Of a DNA stretch of 64,000 bases, positions 61,713-64,000 are shown in pieces. Numbering within the stretch: position 1 is the first letter of the stretch; each line of letters opens with the position of its first letter. The position numbers and the translations under genes are program-made. Below the pieces are notes generated by a model. That model was given only the letters and a program-made list of their open reading frames with translations, did no database searches and was not told the DNA's origin. The stretch lies in contig NZ_CP009312.1 in NCBI RefSeq assembly GCF_001293125.1, forward strand, positions 124,001 through 188,000. The letters are read 5' to 3'. This DNA is from Lawsonella clevelandensis (GTDB lineage: Bacteria > Actinomycetota > Actinomycetes > Mycobacteriales > Mycobacteriaceae).

Positions 61713-63782
61713 ATGGCGCCTAGCTTCCTCACCATTCTGTCGGCAGATGCCGTCCTCCTCGACGTTGATCTCGGGGCCACGAAAAGTGACGTCATCACCG
61801 CTCTTGCTCAGCGCGTCGAAGACATCGGCCGATCTGGTGACGCACAACAACTTACACAAGATCTCCAGGCACGGGAAAACCAGTCTGCCACGGGGCTTCC
61901 GGGCGGCATCGCAATTCCCCATTGCCGTACGGAAGCTATTGCTTTCCCCACCATTGTCTTCGCACGCCTGTCCCATCCTGTCGATTTCGGTGCCACTGAC
62001 GGGCCAGCCGATCTCATCTTCATGCTGGCGACACCGCTCGACGGACTCATCAGCCACACTAAGCTACTCTCCCGCCTAGCGCGTGCTCTTGTCCATGATG
62101 AAGTGCTGGCACAACTGCATGAAGCAGAAGAGCCCGCAGATGTCTTCCGACTCCTCAACGGCCCCCTAGGTAACTCGGGGCCACTCCTTCCGCCTACCCC
62201 CGCATGTAATCACAAAATCAAGCTTCTTGCGGTCACCGGCTGCCCCACCGGAATTGCCCATACCTATATGTCGGCGGAAGCACTTGAACAAGCCATTCAA
62301 TCCCACTTCCCCGACGTCGAGCTGCATGTGGAGACACAAGGGGCAGGAGACGATACACAGCTAACAAGCCGGCAAATCGACAATGCCGACGTCGTTATTT
62401 TCGCGTCCGATGTGGCCATTCGCGGTCGGGATAGGTTTGTCAACCTTCCTTCTATTTCCGTCGGTGTCCGACAAGCTCTCAACTCCCCCAATACTGTCAT
62501 CCAGCAAGCAGTCGAACTGGCCCGCCTCTCCCGCGGAGAAGCAGGTTTCGACAGTGAGAGCGCCCACCGAAACCGCCCCCACCGAACCCGTAGCACGTTT
62601 ATCAAGAGCATTCCTGCATCTCTGCAAGGAAAGCTCTCGGGAATTGGACAAGCGGTAATGACAGGGGTCAGCTACATGATCCCGTTCATCGCTGCCGGAG
62701 GCCTTCTCATCGCTTTAGGGTTCCTTATTGGAGGATATGAAGTAGGAGGAGTGGCTCGGCAAGTGCTCACCCACTATTCCCTGAATGATCTTCCACCGCA
62801 GATGAGCTACCTGGTTGGAGACCGCCATGGTTTACAGCTCACAACGAGTAGAAGTGGCGTAGCGCTCTACATCGGCTCGGTGTTTTACGCCTTAGGACAG
62901 ATGGCGATGAGTTTCATTATTCCGGTCCTCTCCGGATACATCGCTTACGGGCTAGGTGGGCGTCCAGCAATCGCACCAGGCTTTGTCGGAGGTGCAGTAT
63001 CTGTATTCCTCGGAGCCGGTTTCCTGGGTGGGATTGTGACGGGTCTCCTCGCTGGCTTAGTCGTACTGCTCTTCCGACTGATCCCCGTCCCGCAGTGGCT
63101 AGAAACACTCATGCCGGTCGTTATTCTGCCGCTCTTGGGCAGCCTCATTGTGGGGTCTCTGATGGTATTTGGCTTAGGCAAACCCCTAGCGTGGGCCATG
63201 AGCGGGCTCCAAACGTGGCTTGCTGGAATGAGCGATACCTCAGCAGTTCTGTTAGGAGTTCTTCTGGGCGTCATGATGTGCTCCGACCTAGGTGGGCCGA
63301 TCAACAAATCTGCATATCTTTTCGCCACCGCTGGTTTAGCAGCGCAATCAGGAGCAGCCTTTTCCGTCATGGCAGCGACGATGGCGGCTGGTATGGTACC
63401 TCCGCTAGGTCTCGCTCTTGCAACCGTCATCCGCAAGCATCTTTTCACCTCCAATGAACAGCAGAACGGTAAAGCGGCCTGGCTGCTTGGTTTTTCTTTC
63501 GTGACGGAAGGGGCCGTGCCTTTCGCTGCATCCGATCCACTCCGTGTTCTCCCCGCCACTACGCTAGGCGGAGCAGTTGCGGGTGGTCTCTCTATGGCTC
63601 TCCACGTTGGGTGTAGAGCCCCGCATGGAGGAATCTTCGTCCTCTTTGCTATGGACAACCCGTTAGGATTCCTTGCTGCCGTGGCGGCCGGAACCGCAAC
63701 GACTACTATCGTCGTCATCTTCCTGAAAGCGGTGCTGAGGAGGAAGAATGCTGGCCATAAAACCGCACCGGCGGCAGCATAA
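61713..63782 (+). CDS. fruA: Fructose-type PTS enzyme II, EIIA-EIIB-EIIC fusion
   Basis: 689 residues: EIIA domain (1-150) with phospho-His70 in GIAIPHCRTEA; EIIB-Fru (165-265) with Cys177 in VTGCPTGIAHTYMSAEAL; a basic linker; and membrane EIIC (300-680) with about eight or nine helices and GVSYMIPFIAAGGLLIALGF (first helix). Imports and phosphorylates fructose to fructose 1-phosphate. No 1-phosphofructokinase lies next to it, which is unusual. ATG 61713; the nearest AAAGG is 13 bases upstream, so initiation may be weak. ptsH follows. Confidence 0.94.
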   Translation: MAPSFLTILSADAVLLDVDLGATKSDVITALAQRVEDIGRSGDAQQLTQDLQARENQSATGLPGGIAIPHCRTEAIAFPTIVFARLSHPVDFGATDGPADLIFMLATPLDGLISHTKLLSRLARALVHDEVLAQLHEAEEPADVFRLLNGPLGNSGPLLPPTPACNHKIKLLAVTGCPTGIAHTYMSAEALEQAIQSHFPDVELHVETQGAGDDTQLTSRQIDNADVVIFASDVAIRGRDRFVNLPSISVGVRQALNSPNTVIQQAVELARLSRGEAGFDSESAHRNRPHRTRSTFIKSIPASLQGKLSGIGQAVMTGVSYMIPFIAAGGLLIALGFLIGGYEVGGVARQVLTHYSLNDLPPQMSYLVGDRHGLQLTTSRSGVALYIGSVFYALGQMAMSFIIPVLSGYIAYGLGGRPAIAPGFVGGAVSVFLGAGFLGGIVTGLLAGLVVLLFRLIPVPQWLETLMPVVILPLLGSLIVGSLMVFGLGKPLAWAMSGLQTWLAGMSDTSAVLLGVLLGVMMCSDLGGPINKSAYLFATAGLAAQSGAAFSVMAATMAAGMVPPLGLALATVIRKHLFTSNEQQNGKAAWLLGFSFVTEGAVPFAASDPLRVLPATTLGGAVAGGLSMALHVGCRAPHGGIFVLFAMDNPLGFLAAVAAGTATTTIVVIFLKAVLRRKNAGHKTAPAAA

Positions 63783-63858
63783 GTTAGTTGACGAGATGTC
63801 CGAGAGAGTGAATATGGTGGCTCCGTTCGCCATTTTTCGCCCTCACCCTTGCGTAAAG

Positions 63859-63864
63859 TAGAAT
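63859..63864 (+). promoter_or_regulatory. Candidate -10 box of ptsH
   Basis: TAGAAT, 34 bases before the ptsH start. No clear -35 was found. Confidence 0.4.
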
Positions 63865-63898
63865 CATTGCAAGAAGCTTCACAGAGACCTGAGGAATT

Positions 63899-64000
63899 AT
63901 GACTGCGAAAGATGTTGTTGTTGGCTCCGCTATTGGCCTTCACGCGCGCCCGGCCGGCATTATCTCCGATGCTGCTGCCAAGTTTGATGAAGAAATCACC
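63899..64000 (+). CDS. ptsH: Phosphocarrier protein HPr (5' part only)
   Basis: The first 34 codons are visible before the window ends: MTAKDVVVGSAIGLHARPAG, which contains the phospho-histidine motif GLHARPAG of HPr with His15. It carries phosphate from enzyme I to the EII proteins. ATG 63899 has GAGGAATT upstream. It is 116 bases after fruA and has its own likely -10 box. HPr proteins are about 88 residues, so roughly 55 residues lie beyond position 64000. Confidence 0.95.
   Translation, partial: MTAKDVVVGSAIGLHARPAGIISDAAAKFDEEIT

Noticed and set aside
62945-63943. A 332-codon open frame antisense to fruA
   Set aside because: It lies opposite the conserved EIIC membrane domain and its own composition (Pro/Arg/Thr-rich) has no family character.
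1-64000. CRISPR arrays, insertion sequences, prophage or toxin-antitoxin genes
   Set aside because: No regularly spaced repeats, no transposase or integrase motifs and no small paired toxin-antitoxin frames were seen.

Overview
The window is about 55% GC by eye and carries an actinobacterial chromosome segment of the Mycobacteriales (Corynebacteriales) type. The diagnostic genes are those for the phosphatidylinositol-mannoside envelope (pgsA, pimA, a PatA-like acyltransferase), an AftC-like arabinosyltransferase, SigA/SigB/IdeR, polyphosphate glucokinase, and many small actinobacterial DUF proteins. From memory, the gene order follows M. tuberculosis Rv2606c-Rv2614c and then Rv2673-Rv2720. 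From sigB onward it also follows C. glutamicum dtxR-galE through lexA-ptsI-ptsF-ptsH. A ferredoxin-type pyruvate oxidoreductase suggests anaerobic or microaerophilic life; an anaerobic member such as Lawsonella would fit, but the species is not proven here.

Layout: 1-6748 (minus) holds pdxS (cut by the window edge), a LemA-like membrane protein, pimA, patA-like, pgsA, a HIT protein and thrS. 6886-7578 holds four tRNAs. 7671-19402 holds an acetyltransferase, aftC, a DUF3000 protein, an RNase D-like nuclease, dxs, a TRAM methyltransferase, a permease, the two Trk NAD-binding subunits and two conserved small genes. 19538-22139 holds a hydrolase, a DUF3710 protein, dut and a DUF4193 protein. 22140-27577 is an accessory block: an AT-rich regulatory region with an IdeR-like box, then a four-gene pyruvate:acceptor oxidoreductase operon ending in a flavoprotein/ferredoxin fusion. 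27644-36562 holds suhB, ppgK, sigA, a DUF3039 protein, a methyltransferase, sigB, ideR and galE. 36559-46113 holds a DUF4192 protein, a lipoprotein, a PAC2 protein, a DUF3516 helicase, an acetyltransferase, an SDR, and divergent oxyR/ahpC. 46404-53198 is a second accessory block of three tandem secreted GH3 beta-glucosidase paralogues. 53369-64000 holds hrpA, nrdR, a LysM SOS protein, lexA, ptsI, fruA and the start of ptsH.

Regulation is unusually readable. There are perfect intrinsic-terminator hairpins after most transcription units. Several genes have a -10 box 6-7 nt before ATG, implying leaderless mRNA. An ECF-sigma-type promoter precedes sigB, two SOS boxes lie between the LysM gene and lexA, and an iron box lies upstream of the oxidoreductase operon. 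The best candidates for something new are the oxidoreductase operon with its fused NAD(P)H/ferredoxin subunit and its upstream region, the GH3 triplet, and the long basic/acidic N-terminal extension of SigA. I see no CRISPR array, insertion sequence, prophage or defence island.
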